Positions 10,681 through 22,239 of a stretch of 64,000 nt of DNA are shown here, piece after piece (the first letter of the stretch is position 1; every line of letters starts with the position of its first letter). The notes under the pieces are model-generated. The model ran no database searches. It saw only the letters and a list, made by a program, of their open reading frames with translations, and was not told the DNA's origin. Source of the stretch: Siphonodentalium dalli (taxonomy: Eukaryota; Mollusca; Scaphopoda; Gadilida; Siphonodentaliidae); the NCBI GenBank assembly GCA_032622095.1, contig CP136067.1:78456705-78520704 (forward strand), written 5' to 3'. Position numbers and translations under genes: made by a program.

Positions 10681-11257
10681 GTTGACCTTGAGTTCGAAAA
10701 TGGGTCCGGTGCAGCCATTTCCAAGTGGGTAATTCTCCTTTTCAACTTTTCAGATTACTTGGGTATATGATAATTTATTATAGTTATTAGAATTGTATAA
10801 TATTGTTGCAGTGATGCAATGTTTTAGCATAGTGTAAATCGACCTTGCCCAATGCCGATGGCTCACAACGTAGTGTATCTGAAGCACAAACAATGGTGAT
10901 ATATATTATATCACATGAAACCCCTATAATATCATTGAAAAATCCATTAGATATTTCCTTATCTCTCACTTGTGAGTAATATCTGAATGTCTGAGAGCGG
11001 TAATCACAAATAAGCGCGTGCTTACTTTACATTCATTAGGCGGATTAATACTATTTTAAAAAGCCGCACATGACACCAAAACCAGACAATACAAAATGAG
11101 TATTTGTTCATCAAAGTAAAATTCTTGTCCAACTTCGTTGCAATAACTAAAATAGACACAAAACGTTGTAAATGTATACATTTTTAAGCTACTTTTGGGG
11201 ATTTTGTTCTGTTGAAAGGCATAGTTTTTTCATGTGATATTCAAGATCTTCAACTCG
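10681..11257. other. Unassigned DNA
   Basis: A short family D-like phrase (TTCGAAAATGGGTCCGG) lies near 10695. Nothing else recognised. Confidence 0.35.
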
Positions 11258-11261
11258 TTAT

Positions 11262-11460
11262 GTTGGGATATATATACGATAATAGCATATTGTGTTTTGT
11301 GATGTGTTTTATCTTAATGAGTTAGAAGTATGATTTTTCGCGAGGCTCTGCCGCGAGGTTCTGCCGCGAGGCTCTGCCGAGCGAAAAATCTTACTTCTAA
11401 CGAGTTGAGATAAAACTCATCTCAAAACACACTATGCTATTGTTGTACTTATCTTATGCC
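11262..11460. mobile_element. Palindromic element with GC-rich loop
   Basis: Arms of about 65 bp, left 11279-11342 and right about 11381-11442. Both carry AATAGCATA, TGTGTTTTG and TTTTTCGC in mirrored order. The loop is a 14-bp tandem of GGCTCTGCCGCGA. The left flank (CAACTCGTTATGTTGGGATA) is the inverse of the right flank of the palindrome near 13880, so the two belong to one family. Confidence 0.6.
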
Positions 11461-11892
11461 AACTGACACTATCATTTTTTGTCAAATTAAGCAAAATTTA
11501 TGACAGTTTTGAGACAAAAATAACCTACATTTTGGTCACATCGAAGAGTAATTTGGTAATTTCGAAGAGCAATTCCCGTTACGCATGAATACGCAGTTAC
11601 AGTATATGTGATGAGGTCGTGAATTTATGGAACATTGGGGTGATTTGTCAGCAATAAACAAGATATAAGTGCTGATTTAATATGAATCGATGTTCATAAA
11701 TCGGAACTGTGGTATTCTTTCAATCAAATGTCAATGTTCTCCAAACAAAAAGCAAAGTCTTTCAAACTGTCATAGTTCAGAATTCGCTAGATTGAAAATA
11801 ACCATGCAAGTTCTGAGAAAAGTTTACATCGTAAATTTGTCAAATTTTGTGCGGTGCAAGCAGAATAGTGAAAGCTAAAATTTAATCCTATT
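11461..11892. other. Unassigned DNA
   Basis: Chance frames only; no motif recognised. Confidence 0.35.
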
Positions 11893-12045
11893 AGCAGGGT
11901 GTGGGTAGTAAAAGTAAAAAAAATTGCAGGAAGGTATGCCGTTTTTTTGCATCTGGCATTTTCGGGGACCCACCACCCCCAAACCTGCAAAAAAATAATG
12001 TTTTAGTCCCAAATTTTGACACCCACCCCCCCCCCCCCCCCAAAT
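11893..12045 (+). repeat. Dispersed family E repeat with 16-C run
   Basis: Theme: G-rich start, TTTTTTTGC, GGACCCACC, then TTTTGACACCCACCCC. Repeated at 23606-23760 and 25263-25368. Ends in 16 consecutive C (12026-12041). Confidence 0.55.
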
Positions 12046-12190
12046 TCACTAAAATTTGTCTAAAATCTCATAAAACTCTACTGATATCACTCTTATGACT
12101 GGGAATTATCTCAATTAGTTCAAATAAGAGTTTAACCTGTTTCAGAAGATGTTTTAATTGAAACAAAAAGTTTTATAAATTGCTGATCAT

Positions 12191-13318
12191 CTGTAAACCT
12201 AGGTCATTGTGCAGAATACACAAAATTTCACAATTTCTAACTCTTTCCTGATTAGTCTGTCAACCAGCCCATTATCTAACATATTCCATACAACTTATGT
12301 TAGTCTACTGGAGCAACTTAGTTATATTATACTAAACTAGCTGAAACAGGCTCCCTTTGGGAGCCTATATAGTCAGCATCGGAGATACCTGTGGCCCCCT
12401 TTGTTGGACTTCGCACACATTTTGATCTTAGACAGACCCTTCACTTACTACCAGCGGCCCCTTTGTGCACTTCAAGCACATTTGGTCATTGAAACATTTT
12501 TAGTTATATATATTGTTTTAATATACTTTTAAAGATTGAATTCCTTGCTTAATTTAACAAAACCAATTTTATTTTATTTCTTTAAATTAAATTTTTGGAA
12601 AAACTAATACCATTATAACATCCGCCATGGTACCCCGAGTCACCACACCAAATTCGGTTGAACTCGGTCCAGGGGTCTGAGAGAAAACTCCGGACAGATC
12701 CTACTCGTTTATATAAATAGATGACAAGCAGTCACAGCACTACACCAGACTTGGATACTTTCGGTCTTGTGAGAGATCATCTGAGTTGAAAGACATGCAA
12801 ATAATTCTCTGATTGGATTGATGCACTGATGACAGATATGTTCTACCCATTTATAGTCACATTAATGTTTGAGACAGTTGCTCGCTCTTTTTCCATGCAC
12901 ACAATGATCTAGGCATTAGTTGCATCAGTACAAGTTTACTTATATATGTAAACTTAGGTCATTGTACAGGATACACACAATTCCATAATTTCTAACCATT
13001 TCCCGATTAGTCTGTCAACCAGCCCATTATCTAGCATTATGCCGTAACACTTTTGTTAGACTACTGGAGCAACCTCTGTTATAATAAATGACAAACAGTC
13101 ACTATGCCATACTTGGATATTTTAGGTGTTGTGAGAGTAACAGATCATATGAGTTGATAGACATGCAAATATTTCACTGATTGGCTTGATGCACTGATGA
13201 ACAGTGTGATGACAGTTATATTCTAGCCATTGATAGTCACATTAATGTTTGAGGCAGTTGCTCTTTTTCCAGGCACACAATGATCTTGGCTTTAGTTACA
13301 TCAAGACAAGTTTATATA
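12191..13318 (+). repeat. Tandem duplication (~370-bp unit), first copy split by a Helitron
   Basis: Copy 1 is 12191-12336 plus 12722-12946. Copy 2 is 12947-13318. Shared phrases, in order, are TAGTCTGTCAACCAGCCCAT, ACTGGAGCAAC, GACATGCAAAT, GCACTGATGA and ATAGTCACATTAATGTTTGA. Copy 2 is uninterrupted and shows what copy 1 looked like before the insertion. No coding potential recognised. Confidence 0.75.
12337..12721 (-). mobile_element. Helitron family B, complete 385-bp element
   Basis: On the minus strand it begins TCTATTTATATAAACGAG and continues GTAGGATCTGTCCGG. It ends with a strong hairpin GGCTCCC-AAA-GGGAGCC, TGTTTCAG and CTAG, between A and T. Removing it restores the sequence of the neighbouring duplicate copy (ATAATAAATGACA at 13083 on), so its limits are fixed by an internal empty site. 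Other pieces of this family are at 6291-6352, 32395-32831 and 33306-33415. No coding frame. Confidence 0.8.
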
Positions 13319-13773
13319 TTTCAGTTTTACATTTATCGAAGCTTCTTTCCGAAGGGTGTCGGGAGGAGGTTTTTCACCCCACCGCCCCATATGCAACATG
13401 CCATATAGCTTAATGTCATATCTCATAAGGCCCATATGAGGTCCCAGTAACATAAATATGGTGTTTTTGCAGTTATAAATTCTTATAATATGTTTTAAAC
13501 TGTTACAAATGCCATATAAGGGCACAAAAGGTCTTTCGTAAAAAAATTGCTACATTACTATTTTATTCCACTTGTATGCATTATATATTCGTTTATACCA
13601 TCCGAAATGCTAAAGTAGATGTGACCCAATTTCGAGGCGAGAGTTTTTGTTGATACGTCGCTAAGGCAGCAACGTCGTGAGGTGAATGGTCACGTTGCCC
13701 ATAGTCCTTTATTGGAGTATAATACACATATGTAAGATTGCTAAAATTTAATACACAGTATAACATCAAACCG
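13319..13773. other. Unassigned DNA
   Basis: No gene or clear repeat recognised. Confidence 0.35.
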
Positions 13774-13920
13774 GTATAAGATAAAAGATTTTATGAAACT
13801 CGTTTGATACATTTGATTCACAACTCGTCTATACGACGCGTTGTGAATCAAATTGATCAAACTCGTTTCATAAAAGCTTATATCCCAACATAACTCGTTG
13901 GAGATTCTCTATATATTAAA
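13774..13920. mobile_element. Palindromic element
   Basis: Inverted arms around the centre at about 13832: TTTTATGAAACTCGTTTGAT on the left is mirrored on the right, and CACAACTCGTC faces GACGCGTTGTG. The right flank (ACTCGTTGGAGATTCTCTA) matches the 3' flank of the palindromes at 10538 and 47655. Confidence 0.6.
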
Positions 13921-14299
13921 ATATAATGGAATCGAAGTTTGATGCAATATTTTTCTCCGCAATTTAATTTTCTTGACTATAAAAAATAACCATTTCAAAA
14001 TCCACCATTCCAGGGAACGTATGACCAAGCGGCATATATATGGTCGCATTTGTATTGCTGTGTTGTGGGTGCTGCACACTGTATATATGCATACGTGCTA
14101 CGAATTTCATCATTTGTTTCAGTAATTTTCGTGTATTATTTGCCTGGTATGCTATTAAAGCGGGAGATTGGCTGGAGAACATTTATTATCTGTTGTAAAA
14201 CGTTAGGGTATTTTTAAGTCAGAATATCTACTGAAATCATTTCAGTTTGTATGTGTATACCCATACCATATAGTATGGTGCACATAGTGCCGACGTCCT
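13921..14299. other. Unassigned DNA
   Basis: Nothing recognised beyond chance frames. Confidence 0.35.
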
Positions 14300-14520
14300 G
14301 ATTGACCACTCGCCATTCGTCTGGTCGTCTGTCTGTCTGTCTGTCTAGCCGTCTGCACGTAGACGCTTTACTTATGGTGCGGTAACTCAAATTTGTATCC
14401 GATCGGAACCAAATTTGGTATGTGATAATTTCAGCCCACAATACAGATCGAGTTCGAATATGAGTTTGATCCGATTTTTTTAACGGAGTTATGGCCCTTT
14501 GTTTCGAAAAAACAAATTAA
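14300..14520 (+). repeat. Dispersed family D repeat
   Basis: (CTGT)n start, CCGATCGGAACCAAATTTGG, GAGTTCGAATATG and AACGGAGTTATGGCCC. The same order is found at 19481-19680. Confidence 0.55.
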
Positions 14521-15430
14521 TGTTTAAAGATTAACCTTGAATGTTATGGATTTTAGCGTCCAAGCTGAATATATAGCTAATCACTATCTCCAAGGTATGG
14601 ATTAAACATCTGTCGATCGTGATCCGCCTCTCGTTTCATCGTGCATTTTATACAAAGAAGTGCAACGGAAGCACTGCTGCAGTACGAACAATTATGGAAT
14701 TCCAGTAAAAAGACCCTAAAGTTATAACTGTAACTTTTACGGCACCATTTCATGTCTGAAATTGGGGGACTCCACCCGCTTCTGTTGAATTCGTTAGCCG
14801 ACGTCGTGTTATGGCGAGAGTTTTTTGCAACACATAAATCAAGTTCTTTATAAAAGTCAATCAGCATGTCCGCTTCATGGTAGTGCGAGCGCCGCTCATT
14901 TCTTTTAACCGCGGCATTGTGATTCTCTCGTGTGCTCTTCCGAGCATGAGAAAATCATTTGGAAATTCCATTCAAACGAAAAAAGACGTAAATCATGGGC
15001 AACCCAACAAAAACTGGGTAATCTCTTTTCAAACAGTTGTGCAATGCTCCCAATGGTTCGCATTCTGATTACTTAGCCAGGGCATATATAACAATTCCCT
15101 GGCTTTCAATTGCAGACGGAGAACTTAGCGTGATATATGTTTTTTTTTCTTAGCGAGTAATCTTGGCTTTCCTCGCTCCTTTCCTCCAGAGTTCTGATCC
15201 GATTAGTGTAGATTTAGAGTTTTTCTTACTCTCTGACAGCGAGTTGAGACGCGACAGATGATGAATTCTGAATCGGTCTGCTTTGTTGCCTCTTTTCTAC
15301 GAAGACACTTTGAGGGTGCGTTTACAGAAAGTAGTGAGCCTCTTTATTCTTACTTACTATATCAGAAAAATTAGCGACAAATATTCTCTACTATAGTTAC
15401 ATGTGTTACATGCTGCATGAAACGATCAAA
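14521..15430. other. Unassigned DNA
   Basis: No convincing gene. The minus frame at 14577-14867 (96 residues) and the plus frame at 14877-15068 lack known motifs. Confidence 0.35.
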
Positions 15431-15469
15431 ACTATATATATATATATTATATATATATATATATATATA
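15431..15469. repeat. (AT)n microsatellite
   Basis: AT tract directly at the 5' boundary of the Helitron array. Its last A is the insertion-site A. Confidence 0.8.
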
Positions 15470-16083
15470 TCTATTATATATTTTGAAAGATCTGTGTGTG
15501 TATCTGTCTGTGTGTGTGTGTGTAATCGATGGACTCGAAAATGGCCCAGCCGATTTCGATGAAACTTGGTATGTGCGGGTATTTTCGGCCGGGGACGAAC
15601 ATAGGCATATTAATTTGTCCGTGCGACGTGACATTGACCTTGAATTCGGGTCATTTCAAGGTCAAACGCCCGAATATCACGGGATTTCGACGAAACTTGG
15701 TATGTGGGGGTACTTTCTTATGGCGAGTCTCATAAGCATATTCATTTGCCCGTGCGACGTGACCTTGACCTTGAAATCGGGTAACTTCAAGGTCAAATCG
15801 CCAATTTTGATGGGATTTCGACGAAATTTGATACGTGGGGTTACTTTTGTCCACTGATTGTTTTGGACGGGTACAATCGTGACCCCGACCAGACCTTGAC
15901 CTTCAAAATTATCAATTCAAGGTCAAATCGGGTAAAACCGGATGGATTTCGACGGGCACGTTTGTCGGGTACTTTTGTCCGGGCAGTGTTTTTGGACTGG
16001 TCAAATCGTGACCCCACTTGACCTTGACCTTCAAAATGGCCAATTCAAGGTCAAAGCCCGGACGAAGTCGGGTCACCTTCTAG
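15470..16083 (+). mobile_element. Helitron family A3, second array, copy 1
   Basis: Begins TCTATTATATATTTTG after A (15469) and ends with the CCCGGACGAAGTCGGG hairpin and CTAG (16080-16083). Four ~130-bp modules as in 9488-10092, with few differences. About eight TCAAGGTCA or TGACCTTGA sites are visible. Confidence 0.82.
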
Positions 16084-16691
16084 TCTATTATATATTTTGG
16101 AAGATCTGTGTGTGTGTGTGTGTCTGTGTGTTCGCGATGAACTCGAAAACGGCCGACCCGATTTCGATGAAACTTGGTATGTGGGGGTATTTTCGGCCGG
16201 GGACGAACATAGGCATATTAATTTGTCCGTGCGACGTCACCTTGACCTTGAAATCGGGTCATTTCAAGGTCAAACGCCCGAATATCACGGGATTTCGATG
16301 AAACTTGGTATGTGGGGGTACTTTCTTATGGCGAGTCTCATAAGCATATTCATTTGCCCGTGCGACGTGACCTTGACCTTGAAATCGGGTAACATCAAGG
16401 TCAAATCGCCAATTTTGATGGGATTTCGACGAAATTTGATACGTGGGGTTACTTTTGTCCACTGATTGTTTTGGACGGGTACAATCGTGACCCCGACCAG
16501 ACCTTGACCTTCAAAATGATCAATTCAAGGTCAAATCGGGTAAAACCGGATGGATTTCGACGGGCACGTTTGTCGGGTACTTTTGTCCGGGCAGTGTTTT
16601 TGGACTGGTCAAATCGTGACCCCACTTGACCTTGACCTTCAAAATGGCCAATTCAAGGTCAAAGCCCGGACGAAGTCGGGTCACCTTCTAG
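16084..16691 (+). mobile_element. Helitron family A3, second array, copy 2
   Basis: Starts directly after the CTAG of the previous copy and ends at CTAG 16688-16691. Nearly identical to the next copy, including the shared change AACATCAAGGTCA where copy 1 has AACTTCAAGGTCA. This suggests very recent tandem duplication. The long frames in it are chance products of the repeat. Confidence 0.82.
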
Positions 16692-17309
16692 TCTATTATA
16701 TATTTTGGAAGATCTGTGTGTCTGTGTGTGTGTGTGTGTGTCTGTGTGTTCGCGATGAACTCGAAAACGGCCGACCCGATTTCGATGAAACTTGGTATGT
16801 GGGGGTATTTTCGGCCGGGGACGAACATAGGCATATTAATTTGTCCGTGCGACGTCACCTTGACCTTGAAATCGGGTCATTTCAAGGTCAAACGCCCGAA
16901 TATCACGGGATTTCGATGAAACTTGGTATGTGGGGGTACTTTCTTATGGCGAGTCTCATAAGCATATTCATTTGCCCGTGCGACGTGACCTTGACCTTGA
17001 AATCGGGTAACATCAAGGTCAAATCGCCAATTTTGATGGGATTTCGACGAAATTTGATACGTGGGGTTACTTTTGTCCACCGATTGTTTTGGACGGGTCA
17101 AATCGTGACCCCGACCAGACCTTGACCTTCAAAATGATCAATTCAAGGTCAAATCGGGTAAAACCGGATGGATTTCGACGGGCACGTTTGTCGGGTACTT
17201 TTGTCCGGGCAGTGTTTTTGGACTGGTCAAATCGTGACCCCACTTGACATTGACCTTCAAAATGGACAATTCAAGGTCAAAGCCCGGACGAAGTCGGGTC
17301 ACCTTCTAG
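16692..17309 (+). mobile_element. Helitron family A3, second array, copy 3
   Basis: Directly joined to copy 2. Ends CTAG at 17306-17309, followed by T and an 18-bp AT spacer. Differs from copy 2 mainly in the length of the GT tract near the 5' end. Confidence 0.82.
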
Positions 17310-17327
17310 TATATATATATATATATA

Positions 17328-17972
17328 CTAGAAGGTGACCCGACTTCGTCCGGGCTTTGACCTTGAATTGACCATTTTGAAGGTCAAGGTCAGGTGGGGT
17401 CAAACACCAAAACCCCATAAATGGTGGAAATCGGCCCAGCGGATACCGGGAAATCGGCCCAGCGGATACCGAGATACCATATGCATCAAATTTCGTCCGT
17501 AAAAATCCGCCAGTTTAACCCGATTTGATTTCCACTCAAGTATATAAACGCGCCTCATATACACACGCTCATTAATTATCAAGTTTCAACGTAAAGATAA
17601 ATTACCAGATAACTAAAACGGATACATACGCATTATATATCGTTGGAAAGAGGAAACACGAAAGATTCTCACAGTGTCATTATTATGACTGGCATTTTAT
17701 CATTCGCGCTGTTTCGAATCGATTTGTAAGCACCGAACTCAAATGAAAGTCCCGTAACACAGCGTAAAAACAGATTTGACATCGGATCTGAAAATTAATA
17801 TGCCTATGCCACTTCCCGACCGATAGTACCCTCACATACGAAGTTTCATCGAAATCGGGTCGGTCGTTTTCGAGTTCATCGCTCACACACACACATACAG
17901 ACACCACACACACACACACACCCTCACACACACACACACACCCTCACACACACACAGAAAGATCTTCCAAAA

Positions 17973-17980
<8 letters not shown>
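17328..17980 (-). mobile_element. Helitron family A2, inverted, 5' end eroded
   Basis: The minus-strand 3' end is intact (hairpin, CTAG = 17328-17331), facing the plus-strand array across an AT spacer. The body matches copy 2 of the first array (TTGGAAAGAGGAAACACG, CAGTGTCATTATTATGAC in the window orientation), with a deletion. The 5' TC terminus has merged into an AT microsatellite around 17980-18003. Confidence 0.75.
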
Positions 17981-18007
<27 letters not shown>

Positions 18008-18008
18008 A

Positions 18009-18668
18009 CTAGCAGGTGGACCCGACTTCGTCGGGCTGTTTCCCCTCTGCTTTTCGGCGAATTGCGCGATTTTTCCTTGAATTGTCCATTTGAATGTCCA
18101 TTTTGAAGGTCAAGGTCAGGTGGGGTCACGATTTGACCCGCCCAAAACACTGCCCGGACAAAGGTACCCGACAAAAGTACCCGTCGAAATCCATCCGGTT
18201 TTACCCGATTTGACCTCGAATTGATCATTTTGAAGGTCAAGGTCAGGTCGGGGTCACGACTCGACCCGTCCAAAACACTCGGTGGACAAAAGTAACCATA
18301 CGTATCAAAGTTCGTAGAAATCCCATCAAAATTCGCGATTTGACCTTGAATTGACCCGATTTCAAGGTCAAGGTCACGTCGGACGGGCAAACGAATAGGC
18401 TTACGACACCCCCCATACGAAAGTATCCCTAGACACTAATTTTCATCGAAATCCCGCGATACTCGGGCGTTCGACCTTGAAATGACCCGATGTCAAGGTC
18501 AAGGTCACGTCACACGGGCAAATTAATAGGCCACTCCCCGGCCGAAAGTACCCCCACATACCAAGTTTCATCGAAATCGGCTCATCCGTTTTCGAGTCCA
18601 TCGCGAACACACAGACAGACACACACACACACACACACACACACAGATTTCCCAAAATATATAATAGA
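18009..18668 (-). mobile_element. Helitron family A3, inverted
   Basis: Minus strand: 5' TC at 18668-18667 preceded by A (T at 18669 on plus), and 3' CTAG = 18009-18012. Contains the modular body with TCAAGGTCA pairs, but is more diverged than the plus-strand copies. The hairpin here reads CCCGACTTCGTCGGG on the plus strand, a perfect stem. Confidence 0.78.
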
Positions 18669-19480
18669 TTTACCGCCTCCCCCAAGCTTAGTATATCAAC
18701 GTGATACCACAGCCCCCCTGGAAAAAAATACTAAGATACCAATATAGATTATAGTAGTATATTATTAGTGCTCGAAAATTTTGATTTTATAACTAGGTCA
18801 AAGGCCTCTGAGCGGACAGGGACTTTGACGACCCGATTTCTTCGGCAGATTTCGGTAGTTTTCGATACGATACCTCGACTTTGCTTCGCTCAATTTCGCC
18901 GAGCTATATGTCAAAATAAAGTGAATTTTATTGCCAATAAGACACTGATGGATATTTTGACTGAAATGATCGATTTCTAGAATTTATTAGGGTATTGATA
19001 GTTGGTATGGTTTTAGCCAAAATCTATCTTTTGAACCTTGTCACTAGTATAGTCTATATTGGTATTTTAGTATTTTTGTTCCAGTTTCACGTGCGTGATA
19101 CCCCCTGATATTGAGTTATATACAGCTAGGGAGACCGACTTTAAAGTATGCCCGTGTTGTTTCCGGCCAAAGGCCGGTTATGATGTTCGGACTGACAGTT
19201 TGCTGGTCCCTTCACCCTTTCTTGATGTGACCGCCACGCCCACCGTTGACTTCGATCAGGATCAAAGGCAATCCTTTTAGTCGTTCCCATTTTAAAGTTG
19301 GACAAATTACCATTTAAACACTCAATCGCAATGCAGAATTGGGCGTGTCAAGCATCCAACACACAAAGGCGGGCGATGGGTCGATCATCAGACCATGAAA
19401 ATTGTTCTTCTCTTGGGGTGAATGTTTATGTTTTATGTGTTCCCATACCATAGTATATTAAATATTATAGTGTCGACGTC
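18669..19480. other. Unassigned DNA
   Basis: The short frame at 19095-19280 (61 residues) has no recognised motif. No gene supported. Confidence 0.35.
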
Positions 19481-19680
19481 AGGATTGACCCCTCGTTGTT
19501 CGCCCGTCGGTCGGTCTGTCCGTCTGTCCGCCCGCCCGTCCGTTGACACTTTACGCATGGTGCGATAAACTCAAACAATTTCTATCCGATCGGAACCAAA
19601 TTTTGTAGATAAGTTTCTCAGCCCAAAATACAGATTGAGTTCGAATATGGGTTTGGTCCTATTTGTTCACGCCCCCCCCC
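19481..19680 (+). repeat. Dispersed family D repeat
   Basis: CCGTCGGTCGGTCTGTCCG start, CCGATCGGAACCAAATTTTG and GAGTTCGAATATGGG, in the same order as 14300-14520. Confidence 0.55.
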
Positions 19681-20000
19681 CCGTATGATGTATGATTAGA
19701 ATGTAATGTGTTGTACATGAATGACCAAAGGATATGCCAGTGCGTGTATATACATATTGTTTATTACATGAGCTTTTTTGATTGATAACATTTTATTCTC
19801 AAACTGTTATATACACAGCATTAGAGAACACAATAATGACGCCTCCCGACCTGCCTCAGACAATTTATTTGCGTACAAATTTATATATAATCTAGAATGA
19901 AATTGAAATTGCACGGCAATTTCGGTACTTCCATGTTCACCAGTGACGGAAAATTGTGTCATCTGATAAAGCGTAAGTTGTCAGTAGACACACATGAGTA
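19681..20000. other. Unassigned DNA
   Basis: Short AT-rich spacer; nothing recognised. Confidence 0.35.
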
Positions 20001-22160
20001 TGGTGATACTATATAGATCATAGTAATAATCGGCAACCACATATTCTACCCACCAAATTTCATCAAAATCTGCACCAAATACATTTTGAGATACATACCC
20101 ACACGCCAGTTCTCCCAAACCGGAAGTGAAATCCGTAACCTATATATATATATCGTTATACAGCGCAGAATCTGATGCACATAATGCAAAAAGTCCCAAC
20201 TCAATAACTCAAGTCGTTCTGGTTTTCGTATAAATTTGGTTCTCGTTTTATTCTTCGACCAGTAGCGAACTTTTTTAACGGAAGTGCGATCCCTATCATT
20301 CTTCAGTATTTGATAACACACATACAGGCGCAAATAATGAAAAAGTCCGAACCCGATATCTCAAACCGTTTCGGAGGAGATACATTAACAATAATAAAAC
20401 AGATATAAAGAACGTTGATTCCTAAGGTCAAGGTCAGATAAAATTTCCTATTAGTGCATCGACTGCATATGCTCAATGGCTATGCAGGTACAAAACTTCA
20501 AATCAATTGGATTGGATAAAGAGCGTCGTTTTCTCCTTCGACCAGTAGGGAACATTTTAACCTTAAGTGCGATCCATATCATTTTTCAGTATTTTATAAC
20601 ACACATTAAGGCGCAAATAATGAAAAAGTCCGAACCTGATACCTCAAGCCGTTTCGGAGGAGATACGTTAACAATAATAAAACAGATAAAGAGCGTTGTT
20701 TCCTAAGGCCAAGGTCAGACGAAAACCCTATTAGTCCGTCGACTGCGTATGCTCAATGGCTATGCAGGTACAAAACTTCAAATCAATTGGCCAAGCCGTT
20801 TTGCCGATATAAGAAATCAAACCTCGATTTTGCGAGTCATTCTGGTGGCGCGAAAACCCCCAAAAAAACCAGGTTTTTAAGCAGCCATAACTCCAGAAGT
20901 TTAAGTCCGATTTTTAAAATTCGAGTTCAATAGTGATACGCGGCGACTAAAGATGATACCCCAAAAAATTCATCAAAATCAGCGCCAAAATATTTTTAGG
21001 ATACAAACCCACACGCCAGTTCTCCCAAACCGGAAGTGAAATCCGTAACCTATATATATCGTTATAGAGCGCATATTTTGATGCACATAATGCTAAAAGT
21101 CCCAACTCAATATCTCAAGCCGTTCTGGATTTCCCATAAAGAACGTTGTTTTATCATTCGACCAGTAGCGAACTTTTTAACCGGAAGTGCGACCCTTATC
21201 ATTTTTCAGTATTTTATAACACACATACAGATGCAAATAATGAAAAAAGTCCGAACCCGATTTCTCAAGCCGTTTCGGAGGAGATAAGTTAACAATAATA
21301 AAACAGACGAAGAGCGTTTTTTCCTAAGGTTAAGGTCAAACGAAATTCCCTATTAGTCCATCGACTGCATATGCTCAATGGCTATGCAGGTACAAAACTT
21401 CAAATCAATTGGCCAAGCTGTTTTGACGATATAAGAAATCAAACCTCGATTTTGCAAGTCATTCTGGTGGCGCGAAAATCCCAAAAGCAGCCATAGATAC
21501 ATACCCACACGCCTGTTCTCCCAAACCGGAAGTGAAACCCGTAACCTATATAAATCGTTATAGAGCGCAGAACTTGATGCACATAATGCAAAAAGTCCCA
21601 ACTCAATATCTCAAGCCGTTCTGGATTTCATTTAAAGAGCGTTATTTTATTCTTCGACCAGTAGCTCACTTTTAAACCGGAAGTGCGAACCATATCATTT
21701 TATAAGTTTATCATATATAGTTTATATATAGTTTATAACACACATACAGGCGCAAATAATGAAAAAAGTCCGAACCAGATATCTCAAGCCGTTTCGGAGG
21801 AGATACGTTAACAATAATAAAACAGATGGAGAGCGTTGTTTCCTAAGGTCAAGGTCATACGAAAGTCCCTAATAGTGCATCGACTGCGTATTATCAATGG
21901 CTATGCGGGTACGAAATTTCAAATCAATTGGCCAAGCCGTTTCGAATATATAAGAAATAAAACCTCGATTTTGCAAGTCATTCTGGTGGCCCGAACATCA
22001 GGAAAATGGCGATAACTGCGAAGGTCAAGGTCGGTCGAAATTCTCAATAGGCTATTTTACTAAAACTTCCAAAGTTATATACTGAAACCGAAAACATCAG
22101 GTGAATTTGTCCAGCCGTTCCTGAGATATAAGCATGTTATTGGAATAATAATAATAAAAA
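20001..22160 (+). repeat. Degenerate tandem array, ~500-700-bp units
   Basis: Four units, marked by CACACGCC(A/T)GTTCTCCCA at about 20101, 21011 and 21507, by TTCGACCAGTAG at about 20253, 20537, 21157 and 21653, and by GCTCAATGGCTATGCAGG near 20470, 20750 and 21372. Unit 2 has lost its front part. Family phrases CCAAACCGGAAGTGAAA, CCGTTTCGGAGGAGATA and TCAAATCAATTGG recur. The array ends near (AAT)n tracts at 22144-22230. The open frames are not conserved between units, so it is not a gene. Confidence 0.7.
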
Positions 22161-22239
22161 GAAGAATAAAAACCTGCAGAAGAATTACAGTATAATAACA
22201 CTTCCAGAAGATGCAAATAATAATAATAATCGTAGATTT

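Noticed and set aside
16550-17125. 191-residue plus frame
   Set aside because: It crosses the CTAG|TC joint between two Helitron copies and is repeated in shortened form in every copy; no domain present.
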